A DNA stretch of 64,000 nucleotides from Sphingomonas daechungensis (lineage in GTDB: Bacteria > Pseudomonadota > Alphaproteobacteria > Sphingomonadales > Sphingomonadaceae): assembly GCF_014489495.1 (NCBI RefSeq), contig NZ_CP060780.1, positions 434,001 through 498,000 of the forward strand, written 5' to 3'. Shown piece by piece: positions 1-12,075 of this stretch (the first letter of the stretch is position 1; each line of letters opens with the position of its first letter). A program made the translations under genes and the position numbers. The notes under the pieces were generated by a model. It was given only the letters and a program-made list of their open reading frames with translations, was not told the origin of the DNA and made no database searches.

Positions 1-312
1 GCTGGAGCAACAGTACGCAATTCCACTCGAGGCGGGCCGCACGCGACCTGCGGCGCTCGCGCCCTCGGAGGGGTTCGCCTACGCCGTTGACATGTCCAGG
101 CCTGAGGGAAGCCGCGTGACCGACATGCGGCTGAATGGAAAGCCTGTCAGCCCTTCAGGCCGCTACCGGGTCGTCGTGAACAATTATCTCGCATCGGGCG
201 GGGACAGCCTGACGGCATTCACCAAAGGAACCGAGCTGACCGACAAGGGCGTCGTCGATCTCGACGCATTCGTCGCCTGGATCGCACCGGGGAGGTCACC
301 GCCGAGGCCTGA
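1..312 (+). CDS. 5'-nucleotidase / UDP-sugar hydrolase, C-terminal end (partial)
   Basis: The window opens inside this gene. The visible residues (about 100) match the C-terminal domain of periplasmic 5'-nucleotidases of the UshA type, which bind the nucleoside part of the substrate. The diagnostic stretch is the YRVVVNNYLASGGDSL segment, preceded by GSRVTDMRLNGKPV. The metallophosphatase domain and signal peptide lie outside the window. Near position 289 the frame slips: one added G gives a natural ending (PGEVTAEA, stop at 310-312), whereas the uncorrected frame runs on into sequence antisense to amn. The gene converges with amn, leaving 17 bases between the stops. Family is confident; the exact substrate is not. 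Confidence 0.8.
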
Positions 313-329
313 TCGCGTGCGCTTTCTCC

Positions 330-1775
330 CTAGCGCAGCGGCGGTTCGTCGAAACTGCGCAGCTTGCGCGAATGCAGGCCCTCGCCTTCCTTCAACAGCA
401 AGCCCAACGTCTGGATGCCGATCCGGAGGTGCTGGCCGATCGACGTTTCGTAGAAGTCGTTCGCCTGACCTGGAAGCTTGAGCTCGCCATGAATCGGCTT
501 GTCCGAGACGCACAGCAATGTTCCGTAGGGCACCCGGAAACGGTAACCCTGCGCAGCCACCGTCGCCGATTCCATGTCGATCGCCACGGCTCGGCTCTGG
601 TTGAAGCGCTTCGCAGACTGGGTGAAGCGAAGCTCCCAGTTGCGGTCGTCGGTGGTGACGACGGTGCCCGTCCGCAGCCGGGTCTTGACGCTGTCCTCGT
701 CCCCACCGGTGACCTGCACTGTCGCCTCGAACAATGCCCGCTGGACCTCGGCGATCGCCGGCAATGGGATTTCCACCGGAAGTACATCGTCGAGAACATG
801 ATCGTCGCGAAGGTAAGCGTGAGCGAGGACATAGTCGCCGATCCGCTGGGTCGGGCGAAGGCCGCCGCAATGGCCGATCATCAGCCACACCTCGGGCCGA
901 AGCACGGCGATGTGATCGCAAATCGTCTTCGCATTCGAAGGGCCGACGCCAATATTCACGAGCGTGATGCCCCGCCTCCCTCGGCGATGAGGTGGTAGGC
1001 CGGCATCTGGTGCCGCCGCCATGTGCCCGCTGCGATCTGCGCTTCGGCATCGGTCAGGTGACTGCGATCATAGAATCCCCAGGCACCGACAGGCCGGTGT
1101 AGGGACTGCCCTCCCGCCGAAGCTCATCGATCGCAAAGCGGACGAACTCGTCGACGTAGCGGACGTAGTTGGTGAACAGGACGAAGTGCTGGAAGTGGCC
1201 GCTGTCGGTGCCAGTGTAATGCTTCAGCCTCGCCAGGCTGAAGTCGGTCCGGGGCCGTCGAACAGGGCCAGCGGCCGTGCGTCTCGCATCGAGTAATCCC
1301 AGTCGCCGTCCGCGATCTCATCGCCGATGTGGGACAGCTCGTTCGACGGGAACCATCGCGATAGCTCGGCGGCAGTCACCCGGTCGACATTGATCCCGCT
1401 TCCGTCGAGCACGTAGGGATACGGGATCTCGCTCTCGCTGCGTCCCACCTCGACGACGACGCCATAGTCGGCGACGAGATATTCGAGCTGCGTCTTGAGA
1501 TAGTCGCGGAACATCGCGGGCCGGGCGATGCTGCAGGCGTAGGTTCCGGGCTGCGTCAGGCGGGCGAAGGCCCGGGTCAGGCGTCCGGCGGTCTGGTCGC
1601 CGCGATAGGTGACGCGAAGTTCGGGATAGGCAAATGCGCGGTCCGCCCTCAGCGCTGGATCCGGTTGTGTTCCGTTTTCACAATAAGCGGCAAGCGCTTC
1701 ACGAAGACTGGCGACCGACTGGTCGTAGATGGAACAGAGCTGGTCGAGGATTGCCGCGATGTCGTTGGATGCCAT
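330..1775 (-). CDS. amn: AMP nucleosidase
   Basis: Cytoplasmic enzyme that hydrolyses AMP to adenine and ribose 5-phosphate. The corrected length, about 482 residues, equals that of the E. coli Amn family. The N-terminal AMP-nucleosidase domain starts MASNDIAAILDQL and includes IPYPYVLDGSG. The C-terminal part is a purine-nucleoside-phosphorylase-like domain with NIGVGPSNAKT, the MIGHCGGLR loop and DMESATVAAQGYRF, in which the MES motif is typical of nucleoside-binding enzymes. Three frame slips lie at about 976, 1079 and 1251. Each is cured by one extra G or C in a run of three or four, and the joined protein is collinear throughout. The gene follows the cyo operon on the same strand after 63 bases. 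I see no promoter or operator I can defend. Confidence 0.93.
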
Positions 1776-1838
1776 GAGCCGGCACGCTTGGCCTCAACGA
1801 CCCCGCAGACAAGGATTTTGTTGTGACAGTCCCGTGGA

Positions 1839-2225
1839 TCAGTGCTGCATCTGCAGGTTCGTCATCTCCGGCCCCGGCATCACATTGTGGTTCATATGGG
1901 ACATGATCCAGATCGTCCCGATCATCACCAGGAAGACGATCAGCACGCCGAACGCGAGCGCGAGGACGTTGTTGGTATTGTCCGGCCCGCTGGTGATGTG
2001 GAGGAAGAAGACGAGGTGAACGCCCATTTGCGCGATGGCGAGCACCACCAGGCCCACGGCAACGCCCGGACCCCACAGGGCACCCGTCGAGGCAACCCAG
2101 AACGAAATGCCGGTTAGCAGCAGGGCCAGGCCGAGGCCGATGACATAGGCCCAGGTTTCGCTGACGATATTGCTGTGCGGCTGGCCCGGCGCGACGTCGA
2201 GCAGATGGTCCTCGTTCTGGCTCAT
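1839..2225 (-). CDS. cyoD: Cytochrome bo3 ubiquinol oxidase subunit IV
   Basis: Small accessory subunit of the inner-membrane quinol oxidase, thought to help assemble the CuB site in subunit I. The 128-residue protein has three hydrophobic helices (about residues 24-43, 50-72 and 85-106), and GVHLVFFLHI is the family hallmark. The ATG at 2225 is chosen because it overlaps the cyoC stop as ATGA, as at the other junctions of this operon; a longer upstream frame would run into cyoC. It is the last gene of cyoABCD. No heme O synthase gene (cyoE) follows: amn comes next. Confidence 0.95.
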   Translation of the reverse strand: MSQNEDHLLDVAPGQPHSNIVSETWAYVIGLGLALLLTGISFWVASTGALWGPGVAVGLVVLAIAQMGVHLVFFLHITSGPDNTNNVLALAFGVLIVFLVMIGTIWIMSHMNHNVMPGPEMTNLQMQH

Positions 2226-2859
2226 GGCAGCGTCCCGATCAGATAGACGATGGTGAAGATGGCCACCCAGATGATATCGAGGGCGTGCCAGAAGATGCTG
2301 AGGCAGAGCAGTCGGCGGACGATGTGCTCCCTGAAACCCTTCGCCCAGATCTGCGCCATCATCGTCCCGATCCACAGCAGGCCGGCCGTGACGTGGGCGC
2401 CGTGGCAGCCGACGAGTGTGAAGAAGGATGAGAGGAAGGCGCTCCGCTGCGGCCCGCGCCCTCGCCGATCATGTAGGTGAACTCGTAGACCTCGATAAAC
2501 AGGAAGATCGCGCCGAGCACACCGGTCACGAGCAGCCAGATCTGCGTCCAGGCCATGTTCTTCCGCCTCGCCGCGATCATCGCCAGCCCGCAGGTGAAGC
2601 TGGACAGCAGCAATGCGACGGTTTCGATCGCAACCAGTCTGCGGTCGAACAGCTGGTTGGTCGTCGGCCCGCCATCCGTCGCATTGACCAACGAGGCGTA
2701 GGTGGCGAACAGGGCCGAGAAGAGGATCATGTCCGAAAGGACGAACAGCCAGAAGCCGTACGGGACGACGATGCTCTTCGATTCCGGACCGCGGTGGCCG
2801 AGGCCCGTGTCTTCCGAGCCTCCGTGCGTCAGTCCGACGGCTGCAGCTTCAGTGGTCAT
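2222..2859 (-). CDS. cyoC: Cytochrome bo3 ubiquinol oxidase subunit III
   Basis: Subunit III of the proton-pumping quinol oxidase, in the heme-copper oxidase subunit III family, with about 212 residues and five membrane helices. GFWLFVLSDMILFSALFATY is helix 1 with the lipid-contacting motif. LFIEVYEFTYMIGEG and VGCHGAHVTAGLLW are further family segments. One base is missing near 2450: after it, the sequence QRSAFLSSFFTLVGCHG continues the family in a second frame to the stop at 2222-2224. It overlaps cyoB upstream and cyoD downstream by four bases each (ATGA), which implies translational coupling. Confidence 0.94.
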
Positions 2860-4869
2860 GTGGACTGACTCAGATTGTGCAGATGTTCCATGCGAATTCG
2901 GCGCCGCTCACGAGCGTTCTTCCGCACCTCGTCGACGGGGATGATGTGCTCATGCTCGTCCTGCCAGGCGTACCAGACGAAGACCGCGAAGGCGCCGATC
3001 AGGCCGAGGATGGCGAGCCACCAGATGTGCCAGATCACTGCGAAGCCGCAGACGGAAGCGAAGAAGGCGCAGATCACGCCGACCGGAGTGCTCACCGGCA
3101 TTTCGATCGGCTGGTAGTCGGGCTCCTTGATCAGGGCATCCTGCTTGATGGCGGTCTGCTTGCGGGTCCAGTAGGCCTCTTCGCCGTGAACGTCGGGAAG
3201 CACTGCGAAATTGTAGTGTGGCGGCGGCGAGAGCGTCAGCCATTCCAGCGTACGGCCGTCCCACGGGTCGCCGGTGACGTCCATGCGCTGGTCGCGCGTC
3301 TTGATCGAATACCACAGCTGCACGACGGTCAGGACGATCCCGACGCCGATGATCACCGCGCCTAGCAACGCAACGTGCAGCCACGGAGCGAAGCTGGGGT
3401 CGGAGATGTGCTGCATGCGCCGCGTGCCGCCCAGAAGCCGAGCACATAGAGCGGCATGAAGGCGAGGTGGAAGCCGATGAACCAGCACCAGAAGACCGCT
3501 TTGCCCAGCCCCTCGTGAAGCATGAAGCCGAACGCCTTCGGGAACCAGTAAGTGTAACCGGCCATCAAGGCGAAAACGACGCCGCCGATGATCACCTGGT
3601 GGAAGTGGGCGACCAGGAACAGGCTGTTGTGGACGATGAAATCGACCGGCGGAATGGCGAGGAGAACGCCAGTGAGGCCGCCGATCACGAAGGTCAGCAT
3701 GAAGCCGATCAGATAGTACATCGGTACCGTGAAGCGGACGCGGCCGCCGTACATCGTGAACAGCCAGTTGTAGATCTTCACGCCGGTCGGAATGCCGATG
3801 ATCATGCTGGCGATGCCGAAGATCGCGTTGATGTTCGCGCCCGCTCCCATCGTGAAGAAGTGGTGCAGCCAGACCATGAAGGAGATGATGCAGATGGCGA
3901 GGGTCGCGAAGACCATCGAGCGATAGCCGAACAGCGGCTTGCCCGAGAACGTCGCGGCGACTTCCGAGTAGATTCCGAAGGCGGGCAGGATGAGGATGTA
4001 GACTTCCGGATGCCCCAAACCCAAATCAGGTTCATGTAGAGCATCGAGTTGCCGCCGCCGTCGTTCGTGAAGAAGTGGAAGTCGAGGTAGCGGTCGAGCA
4101 TCAGCATCGCCAAGGTCGCGGTGAGGACCGGGAAAGCGGCAAGGATCAGCAGGTTCGAGGCCAGCGAAGTCCAGCAGAACACCGGCATGCGCAGGTAGCT
4201 CATGCCCGGCGCGCGGATCTTCAGGATCGTCGTCACGAAATTGACGGCGGTCAGGACGGTTCCGACGCCGGATATCTGCAGCGCGACAAGGTAGTAATCG
4301 ACCCCGACACCGGGGGAGAATTCCTTCTCGCTGAGCGGCGGGAAGGCGAGCCAGCCGGTCCGCGCGAACTCGCCGATGAACAGGCTGAGATTGATCAGCA
4401 GCGCGCCCGATGCGGTCAGCCAGAAGCTGACGTTGTTCATCGTCGGGAAGGCCACGTCGCGAACGCCGAGCTGCAGCGGCACGACGAAATTCATGAATCC
4501 GATGACAAATGGCATCGCCACGAAGAAGATCATGATCGTGCCGTGAGCGGAGAAGATCTGGTTGTAATGCTCGGGCGGCAAATACCCCTGCGAAGCGCCG
4601 ATCGCCATCGACTGCTGCGCGCGCATCATGATCGCGTCCGCGAAGCCTCGCACCAGCATTAGCAGCGCCAGGACGATATACATGATGCCGATGCGCTTGT
4701 GGTCGGTGGAGGTGATGTATTCGTCGCGAAGATAAGGCCACCAACCCTTGCGCCAGACGAGGATGGCGACAGCCGCGACCGTCACGAGGACCACGGCCGA
4801 CGTGATCAGCGGGATCGGATCGTGGAACGGAATGGCGTCCCAGGTCAGCTTGCCGAAAATGACACTCAT
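2856..4869 (-). CDS. cyoB: Cytochrome bo3 ubiquinol oxidase subunit I
   Basis: Catalytic subunit holding low-spin heme b and the heme o3-CuB centre, where O2 is reduced and protons are pumped. About 671 residues, the usual CyoB length. Ligand motifs are visible: the HGTIMIFF histidine for low-spin heme, [14 protein letters not shown] with a CuB His and the cross-linked Tyr, the WLHHFFTMG His pair for CuB, and [11 protein letters not shown] for the hemes. The C-terminal extension ending in NLSQST is typical of bo3 rather than aa3 enzymes. Two slips, near 4012 (inside the GHPEVY codons) and 3426, are each fixed by one added base. The ATG at 4869 overlaps the cyoA stop. Confidence 0.96.
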
Positions 4870-5785
4870 CCCGCGGGACTTTCAGCTTGTGGGTTGTGCG
4901 GCAGCTGCTGCGGAGGCGGCGCCTTGTTCGCGACGATGGCGTCGAACAGTCCCGGCGCAACCGCGCCGTAGGTCATCGGCTTCACATAGCTGCTCGGCTT
5001 GGAAAGCTCGGCAAAACCCTTGGCGTCGAGCGCAGCCCCCTGCCCGCGCGCGCCCTGGGCCCACATCGCGAACTGGTCGGGCGGCAGGACCTCGGCCTTG
5101 AACTCCATCCCGGGAAAGCCGTCGCCGCTGAAATGGGCCGACAATCCGCCATAGGTGCCGGGGCGATCGGCCTGAAGGTTCAGGCGCGTCTGCATCCGCG
5201 GCATGGTGTAGATCATCGTCCCGAATTGCGGGACGAAGAAGACGTTCCAGACGGTGCCCGATGTTAAGCGGAAGCTGACCGGCGTGCCTTGGGGACGACC
5301 AGCCGATTGACGGTGGCAATACCTTGATCGGGGTAGATGAAGAGCCACTTCCAATCGAGCGAAACGACTTCGACGTTCAGCGCCGGCTTGTCAGAGACCA
5401 GCGGCTTGCTCGGCTCCAGGTCGTGGCTCCCGATCCAGGTGATGCCGCCCAGCAGCATGATCGTCAGCGCCGGGATCGACCAGACGACGAGCTCGACGGC
5501 GCCCGAATATTCCCAGTCCGGAAGGTAGGTCGCCTTCTTGTTGCCGCGGCGGAACCACCAGGCGAATGCGACCGTCGCGATCATCGTCGGGATGATGATC
5601 GCCAGCATGATCGCGGTCGAATTGATGAGGATCGTTTTCTCGGCCTGGCCGACCGGCCCGACCGGGTCGAGGATGCCCCGATCGCATGCAGACCCCAGCA
5701 AAATTAGGCCGGAGAGCGCGCCAAGCCGGACTGCCAGTCTCAGCTGACAACCTTCATTTCGATCTTGACGCGCGAATGAATTCAC
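4866..5785 (-). CDS. cyoA: Cytochrome bo3 ubiquinol oxidase subunit II (lipoprotein)
   Basis: Membrane-anchored subunit II. It starts with a lipoprotein signal ([11 protein letters not shown]), followed by two membrane helices and a cupredoxin-like periplasmic domain ([21 protein letters not shown], then [19 protein letters not shown]). No CuA-binding Cys pair is present in that domain, which marks a quinol oxidase and not a cytochrome c oxidase. One C is missing from a run near 5290. The start is uncertain: I chose the GTG at 5785, preceded by GGTGGGG. An ATG at about 5756, out of frame by one more possible indel, is the alternative. It is the first gene of cyoABCD. Confidence 0.9.
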
Positions 5786-5955
5786 GGTCCCCACCGACTT
5801 GAAACTGGGTCGAAGCCCAGACGAATGCGAACTGGTCGGGGTTCCCTTAGGCCCGGCCATTTCCCGGGGCAATAAGGCGAAAGGCGGCCCACGAAATAGT
5901 GGAAACTACGTAGGCATTGCAGACATCCATGGCTCGGCTAGGGTCGGAAAGAGCT

Positions 5956-8383
5956 ATGAAACGCATTGCCATTCCTCTCACCGCTACGCTCACGGTGCTC
6001 GCCTCGCCCGCTATCGCCCAAGCTCCCGCGCAGGCCGTCGCGGCCACTGCACTGCCGAATGGAGTCGAAATTTCCAACGGCGCCGCGACCATCCGTGTCC
6101 AGGCGCTGACCGACTCCATTATCCGAGTGCGGATCGCCCGAGGCGGAGCGTTCCCCGAGGACGCCAGCTGGGCCGTTTCGGCGGCTACTCGACACGAAGG
6201 TGTGCCCGTCCAATCCCTTGCCGACGGCTTCCAGACCCATGCCCTGCAGGTTCACGTCTCGCCAAAGTCACTCGGATTGACGATCACCGACCGGCAGGGC
6301 CTGGTCGTCGTTCGCGATAACGAAGCGCGACCGCTCCAGTTCGACGGCAACGGCTTCACACTTCGCAAGTCCACTCCCGCCGCCGAGCAATTCTACGGAT
6401 TCGGCGACAAGACCGGGCCCTTCAATCGGCGCGGCGCGAGCTACGTCAACTGGACGACAGACGCATGGGTTTCGATCGCGGAACCGACCCCATCTACAAG
6501 TCGATCCCCTTCTATATCGCCACCGGCGACAAGGCCGGCGCCTACGGCCTGTTCCTCGATAACACGTTCCGCAGCGGCTTCGATTTTGCCCATCGCGACC
6601 CGGAAACTGTGGCCATCTCCGCCGACGGCGGCCCGATCGATTATTACATCATCGCCGGTCCAACCGTTCCGGACGTCGTCCGCCGCTACACCGATCTGAC
6701 GGGCAAGGCGCCGCTGCCGCCGCGCTGGGGCATGGGCTACCAGCAGTCTCGCTACAGCTACATGACCGCGACCGAGGTCCGCGATATCGCCGCTCGGCTC
6801 CGATCCGAACGAATCCCGTCCGACGTCATCTGGCTCGACATCGACTTTCAGGACCGCAACCGCCCTTCTCGACCAACGCCGAGACCTTCCCCGACCTGAA
6901 GGGCCTCGCCCATGACGTCGGCGAAAGGGCTTCAGGCTTGTCGCCATCACCGACCTGCACGTCGCGGCTGCCGCTAACCAAGGCTATGCTCCCTACGACA
7001 GCGGGATCGCCGGCGATCATTTCCTGAAGAATGCGGACCGCAGCCTGTACGTCGCGCCGGTCTGGCCCGGTCCGTCGGTCTTCCCGGATTTCACGCGCAA
7101 GTCGAGCCGCGACTGGTGGGGCAACCTCTACAAGCCCTTCGTTGCCGATGGCATCGCCGGCTTCTGGAACGACATGAACGAGCCGGCGATTTTCGAGACG
7201 CCGACCAAGACCATGCCGCTGTCGACCACGCATCGCGTCGATAGCGACGACTTCGCCACGCGCACCGCTACGCATGCCGAGCTTCACAACGTCTACGGAA
7301 TGGAAAACAGCCGGGCGACTTACGACGGATTGCTGAAACTGCGCCCAAATGTCCGCCCGTTCGTAATGACTCGGGCAACATTTGCGGGCGGGCAAAAGTT
7401 TGCGGTGACCTGGACTGGCGACAACAACTCCACCTGGGATCACCTGAAGCTCGCGGTCCAGCAGATGCTCAACCTCGGCTTGTCAGGCATCTCCTGGTCG
7501 GGCGCGGACATCCCGGGCTTCATCGGCGGCGCAAGTCCGGAACTTGCCACCCGCTGGTATGAGATCGCCGCCTTCACACCGGTCTTCCGCGGCCATGCTG
7601 CCAACAACGCCCCCGGGCCGAGCCGTGGGTTGACGGTCCGGATCACCTCGCCATCCGCCGCCGCTTCATCGAGGAGCGCTATCGCCTGCTCCCTTACTTC
7701 TACGAGGTCGCCGAGCAGAACACGCGCACTGGCGACCCGATCATGCGGCCGACCTTCTACGATTATCCGGAGCTCGCGAAATCGCCCTGCGATCAGGCCA
7801 TGGCCTTCACGCTGGGGCGCGACGTCCTGGTCGCACCCTCGCCCAAACCGGAATCGACGCATCCCTACGATGCCTGCATGCCCGCCCCGGATGGTACGAT
7901 TACTGGTCCGGCCTCCCGGTCTCCGGCGAGCGCAAGGACGGTACGCCGTTCGAAGTCGTCCGCGAAACGCCAAGGCTCGACCGGCTGCCCGTCTTTGTTC
8001 GGCCCGGGGCGATCATCGCGAAGCAGTCGCTGATCCAGAGCACCTCCGAAACGCCTCAAGGCCCGCTCGAGATTCACGTCTATCCGGGGCACGATTGCAG
8101 CGGTAAACTCTACTGGGATGACGGCGTGAGCATTCGTGGCGCGACGCTTCGCCAAACCGTCCGCTGCACGCTCGGCAAGGACGGCATCATGCTGCACTTC
8201 GACAAGCGCGAAGGCGGGTTCAAGCCGTGGTGGAAGCAGATTGCGGTCACGATCCACGGGTGGAGCGGCCCAGCCCGCGTTCGCGGCGTGAGGGATGTCG
8301 AAGCCGATGCCGCCTCACGGACGGTTCGCTTCACGATCCCGGACCAGAAGGCAGCAGCGGACTTCGTGCTCAGCCGCTTCTGA
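5956..8383 (+). CDS. Glycoside hydrolase family 31 alpha-glucosidase-like enzyme
   Basis: Exported GH31 retaining alpha-glycosidase of about 810 residues. The signal peptide is MKRIAIPLTATLTVLASPAIAQ, and GGAAAGAG-like spacing (GGAAAG at 5944-5953 reads ggaaagag) precedes the ATG at 5956. The N-terminal domain contains EQFYGFGDKTGPFNRRG. The catalytic barrel contains PPRWGMGYQQSRYSY, DVIWLDIDFQD and GFWNDMNEPAIF, whose Asp (about residue 407) is the family nucleophile; GISWSGADIPGF follows. At least five single-base losses (about 6463, 6864, 6927, 7618, 7890) break the frame, yet the pieces are collinear and complete. The stop overlaps the next ATG. No copy of the LacI palindrome was seen upstream. 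Substrate (alpha-glucan versus alpha-xyloside) cannot be read from sequence alone. Confidence 0.92.
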
Positions 8384-9710
8384 TGGAGTTCGCGCGCCCG
8401 TCGAAGCCAAGGCTGGTCCTGTTCGCATTCGGGACTTTGCCTTCAACATCTACTGGCAGAGCGTGATGCTCTTCCTGTTGTTCTACTACACGGACGCGTT
8501 GGACATCCCGATCGCGGTCGCGGCAACCACCTACATGGTCGCCTCCGTTTGGGACGGGATCGCGAATTTTGCGGCTGGAGTGCTCGTCGACCGCCGCCAC
8601 GGCTCCTTGCGCTATGGTGCGATCCTGACCGCCGGAGCGATCCCGCTCGGGGTCTGCTTCATCCTGATTTACATGCCGCCAATCGGCAGCGGTGCGGTCA
8701 TGGTCGCCGGAGTGCTTGGTGCCCATCTGCTGTTCCGGACTGCCTACGCAGCGGTCAACGTTCCCTATCTCGCCATGACGGCGCGGATCAGCGCGGACCC
8801 TGGCGATCGCGCCTTCGTTGCCGGAATGCGGATGCTGTTCGGCACCGCCGCGGCAGTGATGATCGCGCTGTGCACCGTCCCCCTCGGCCGGTGGCTCACC
8901 GGATCGAGCGCATCCGAAGCCTATTTCGCGGCTGCCATGCTGTTCGCAACGATCGGGGCGATCATCCTCGTGATCGTCGGCGTCACTTATCGTGAGAGCG
9001 CTCCAATCGAACGCCCGCTCCCGGCAAGCGTGCGCGATGCCCTCGCCAGCCTGGCGCACAACCGCGCATTCATCACCCTGAGCGCAGCGATGACGGCGAT
9101 GATCGTCGGCATCACCATCCTCAACAAGTCGGTGCTCTACTATTTCAAGTATCTTCTCGACGATCCCGAAGCCGGCCAACTGGCGTTGGCGTCGATGGGA
9201 ATCGTCAGCGGCGCCGCGATTCCATTCTGGATGCTGCTCGGCCGGGCGGTCGGACTGCGCGCCCTATGGATGATCGCTGCAGGCGTCGGCATTGCGGCGC
9301 TCGTGTTCTTTGCCGTGGCCGACATTCACCAGTCAGGGCTGATGCAGCTGTTCCTGATCGCAATGCAGGTGATGATCGTCGGGCTGAACTTCATCTTCTG
9401 GGCCATGCTGCCCAACACGATCGAATATGGCGAGCAGGCGACGGGCGTGCACGTGGAAGGCACGGTTTTCGGAGTCGCGGCACTGCTGCAGCGCATCGCC
9501 ATCGGCATCGCCACCGCGATTCTCGGCTGGAGCTTTGCCTCGGCCGGCTACATCGCCAACATCCACCAGAGCAGCGCGACACTCAGCGGGATGCGAACGA
9601 CGATCATCTTCGCGCCGATGCTGTTCCTGGCGCTTTCCTGCGTGGCGATGCTGCTCAACCCGCTCGGGCGCGAGAGGGCGCCCAAGCGGACCCGGCCCGA
9701 GCCCGCTTAG
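8383..9710 (+). CDS. GPH-family sugar:cation symporter (MFS)
   Basis: Inner-membrane transporter of the glycoside-pentoside-hexuronide family, expected to import oligosaccharides with H+ or Na+. About 442 residues and twelve hydrophobic segments. FAFNIYWQSVMLFLLFYYTD is the characteristic first helix, and MLPNTIEYGEQATGVHVEG is the conserved stretch before helices 11-12. The start is the ATG at 8383, which overlaps the GH31 stop. That start needs one G added to the run at about 8430 so that FAFG joins DFAFNIYWQ. Co-transcription with the GH31 gene is very likely. It ends convergently with the GH3 gene, the stops overlapping. Confidence 0.92.
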
Positions 9711-11991
9711 GCGGTCAGCTGGAACGTGCCGTGGACGCCCTCGGCCTCGGCCGATGGAGCGATCCACACATCGAAGGTCCCGGGCTCGACCGTCGGCGTG
9801 TTGGCAACGCCATAGAACAGCAGGTCATCGCGCTTGAGCGTGAAGCGCACGACTTCCGACTGGCCTGGCTCCAGCTTCACCTTGCGGAAGGCCTTCAGCT
9901 CACGGACCGGCCGCGTGACGCTGCCTACACGGTCGTGGATATAAAGCTGGACCACCTCTTCGGCGGCGCGCTTGCCACTGTTGGTGACCCGCGCCGACAC
10001 CGAGATTTCGCCGGTCATCGGCAGGCTCGGCCCGCTGATTGCGAAGTCGCTGTAGGCGATCTTGCCGTAGGTGAGGCCGTGCCCGAACGGGTACAGGGCC
10101 GTGTTGGTGATCCCCCGGAACCGTGCCTTGTAATCATCGAGTTTGGGGTCGGGGTTCGGACGGCCGGTCGTCTTGTGCGCGTAGAAATAAGGCTGCTGAC
10201 CCGACAGATGCGGAAAGCTCGCCGGCAAGCGGCCGGACGGGCTGTATGCGCCGAACAGTACGTCCGCGATCGAATTGCCGGTCTCCGTCCCGAGGAACCA
10301 GGTCGCGAGGATCGCCGGCGCATCCTTGACGGCACCTTCGAGCGCCAGGGCGCGACCGTGCTTGAGGACCACGACGATCGGCTTGCCCGTCTTTGCCACC
10401 GCCTCCGCAAGGTCCTGCTGCGGCTTCGGCAGCACAATGTCGGCGCGCGACTGAGCCTCGCCCGACATCCCCTGGGATTCGCCGATGGCAAGGACCACGA
10501 TGTCTGCTGCCTGCGCAGCGGCGACCGCCTGATCAATGCCCCGGGAATCGGCTGCTCGACCTTAGAGCCTTCAACGGCGACGATCGAATTCTTGTCGGCG
10601 ACGGCAGCACGGACGCCCGTTTCGAGAGACACCGCATTGGCGTCCGAGCCATAGACCACCCATGGTCCGACCAGGTCGTGCTGGCCGCTCGCGAACGGCC
10701 CGATCAGCGCGATCTTCTTGCCCGAGCGCGGCAGCGGAAGCAGGTCGCCTTCGTTTTTCAAAAGGACGATCGACTTGCGCCCGGATTCCCGAGCCACAGC
10801 CCGGCTGCGCGGGAGCATCGAGCGCGACTTCTCGCGCTTCTCGTCGATCCGGCGGAACGGATCCTCGAACAGGCCGAGCATGTGCTTCGCTGCAAGCACT
10901 CGCCGGACAGATGTGTTCAGCGTTGCCTCGGGGACCTCGCCGCTGCGGACCAGGTCGGGAAGGTACATGCGGTAGAGACCGCTCTGCATGCTCATGTCGA
11001 CGCCGGCCAAGAAGGCGATCCTCGCGGCGTCGCGCCCATCCTTGGCGTAGCCGTGTTTGATCATCTCCTCGTCGCCCGTGTAGTCGGACACGACGAAACC
11101 CTGGAAGCCCCACTCGCCGCGCAGCAGGTCGGTCAGCAGCCAGTGGTTGCCGGTCGCCGGAATCCCGGAGATTTCGTTGAACGAGGCCATGGCGGACAAC
11201 GCGCCGGCATCGAAGCCAGCCTTGTATGGTCGAAGATAGACCTCGCGCAGCGTGCGCTCCGAAATGTCGACCGTATTATAGTCGAGTCCCGCCTCCGCCG
11301 CGCCATAGGCAGCGAAGTGCTTCACGCAGGCGAGGAAGTGCTCGTTGGACTTGAAGTCGCTGCCCTGGAAGCCGTGCACGCGAGCCGCCGCGAACAGGCT
11401 GCCGAGCAGCGGGTCCTCGCCGCCGCCCTCAACGCCGCGGCCCCAGCGCTGGTCGCGGGCCACGTCGCACATGGGGGCGAAGTTCCAGTCGATGCCCGCC
11501 CCGGCCGCTTCGAAAGCGGCGACTTCGGCGGTCCGCCGTGCAAGCTCCGGCTCAAAACTCGACACTTCGGCAAGGGGAACCGGAAAGATCGTGCGGTGGC
11601 CGTGAATGATATCGGCCGCGAAGATGAGCGGGATCTTGAGGCGCGATTCCTTGACGGCGGCAGTCTGCATGATGCGCGCCATGCGGGCGCCATTGCCGTT
11701 GAAGACGCCGGTCAGCTGTCCCTGGCGCGTTTCCTCGAGCTGCTTGGGGAAGTTGCTGTCGCTCGGCGGGTTCAAAGCAGCCGCCGCGCCTCCGCCCCAG
11801 GCGGAGGCCATCAGGCTCAGCTGACCTGCCTTCTCTTCGAGCGTCATGCGTCCGACGAGATCGTTGACGAAGCCCGGAACCTCCATCCGCCCCGCGGCCT
11901 GCAGCAGCGCTCGCGCCGGGCTTGCCAGCCAGGCTGCTGCGGCGCCTGCGCCCATGAGCGCGGCCCTGCGCGAAATGCGCGTATCGAGCAT
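9707..11991 (-). CDS. Glycoside hydrolase family 3 exo-beta-glucosidase
   Basis: BglX-like GH3 enzyme of about 761 residues that releases terminal beta-linked glucose. The N-terminus SRRAALMGAGAAAAWLASPARA is a twin-arginine-type signal. The barrel domain carries PLIFAADIIHGHRTIFPVPL, ACVKHFAAYGA and FVVSDYTGDEEM, whose Asp (about residue 303) is the predicted nucleophile. A second alpha/beta domain and a C-terminal fibronectin-III-like domain (SVSARVTNSGKRAAEEVVQL) follow. One G is missing near 10541. The gene diverges from lacI across 155 bases that contain the operator palindrome, so it is probably directly repressed by that regulator. Confidence 0.94.
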
Positions 11992-12061
11992 TCTATCTCC
12001 CCTTCACTCGCTCTGCGTGGCGCTTCCGAGCTAACCGCCGGATCAGAGTCTTGACGCATGT

Positions 12062-12075
12062 TGTAACCGGTTACA
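12062..12075. promoter_or_regulatory. LacI-type operator, copy 1 (GH3/lacI intergenic)
   Basis: TGTAACCGGTTACA is a perfect 14-bp palindrome with a central CG, the usual form of LacI-family operators. It lies 70 bases from both the GH3 start and the lacI start. On the plus strand a TTGACG at 12051-12056 would place the palindrome inside the promoter spacer, consistent with autoregulation; a degenerate half copy (CCGGTAAC) follows at about 12084. The identical 14-mer occurs at 20309-20322 in front of the TonB receptor gene. Binding by the adjacent regulator is inferred. Confidence 0.8.

Noticed and set aside
2222..5785. The broken frames of cyoABC read as pseudogenes
   Set aside because: All ligand residues and domains are intact on both sides of each break, and the same kind of break hits essential genes elsewhere in the window.
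10393..12054. A 553-codon open frame on the plus strand, opposite the GH3 gene
   Set aside because: It is the high-GC shadow of the GH3 coding strand: no family motifs, Arg/His-rich composition, and GH3 motifs are clear on the other strand.
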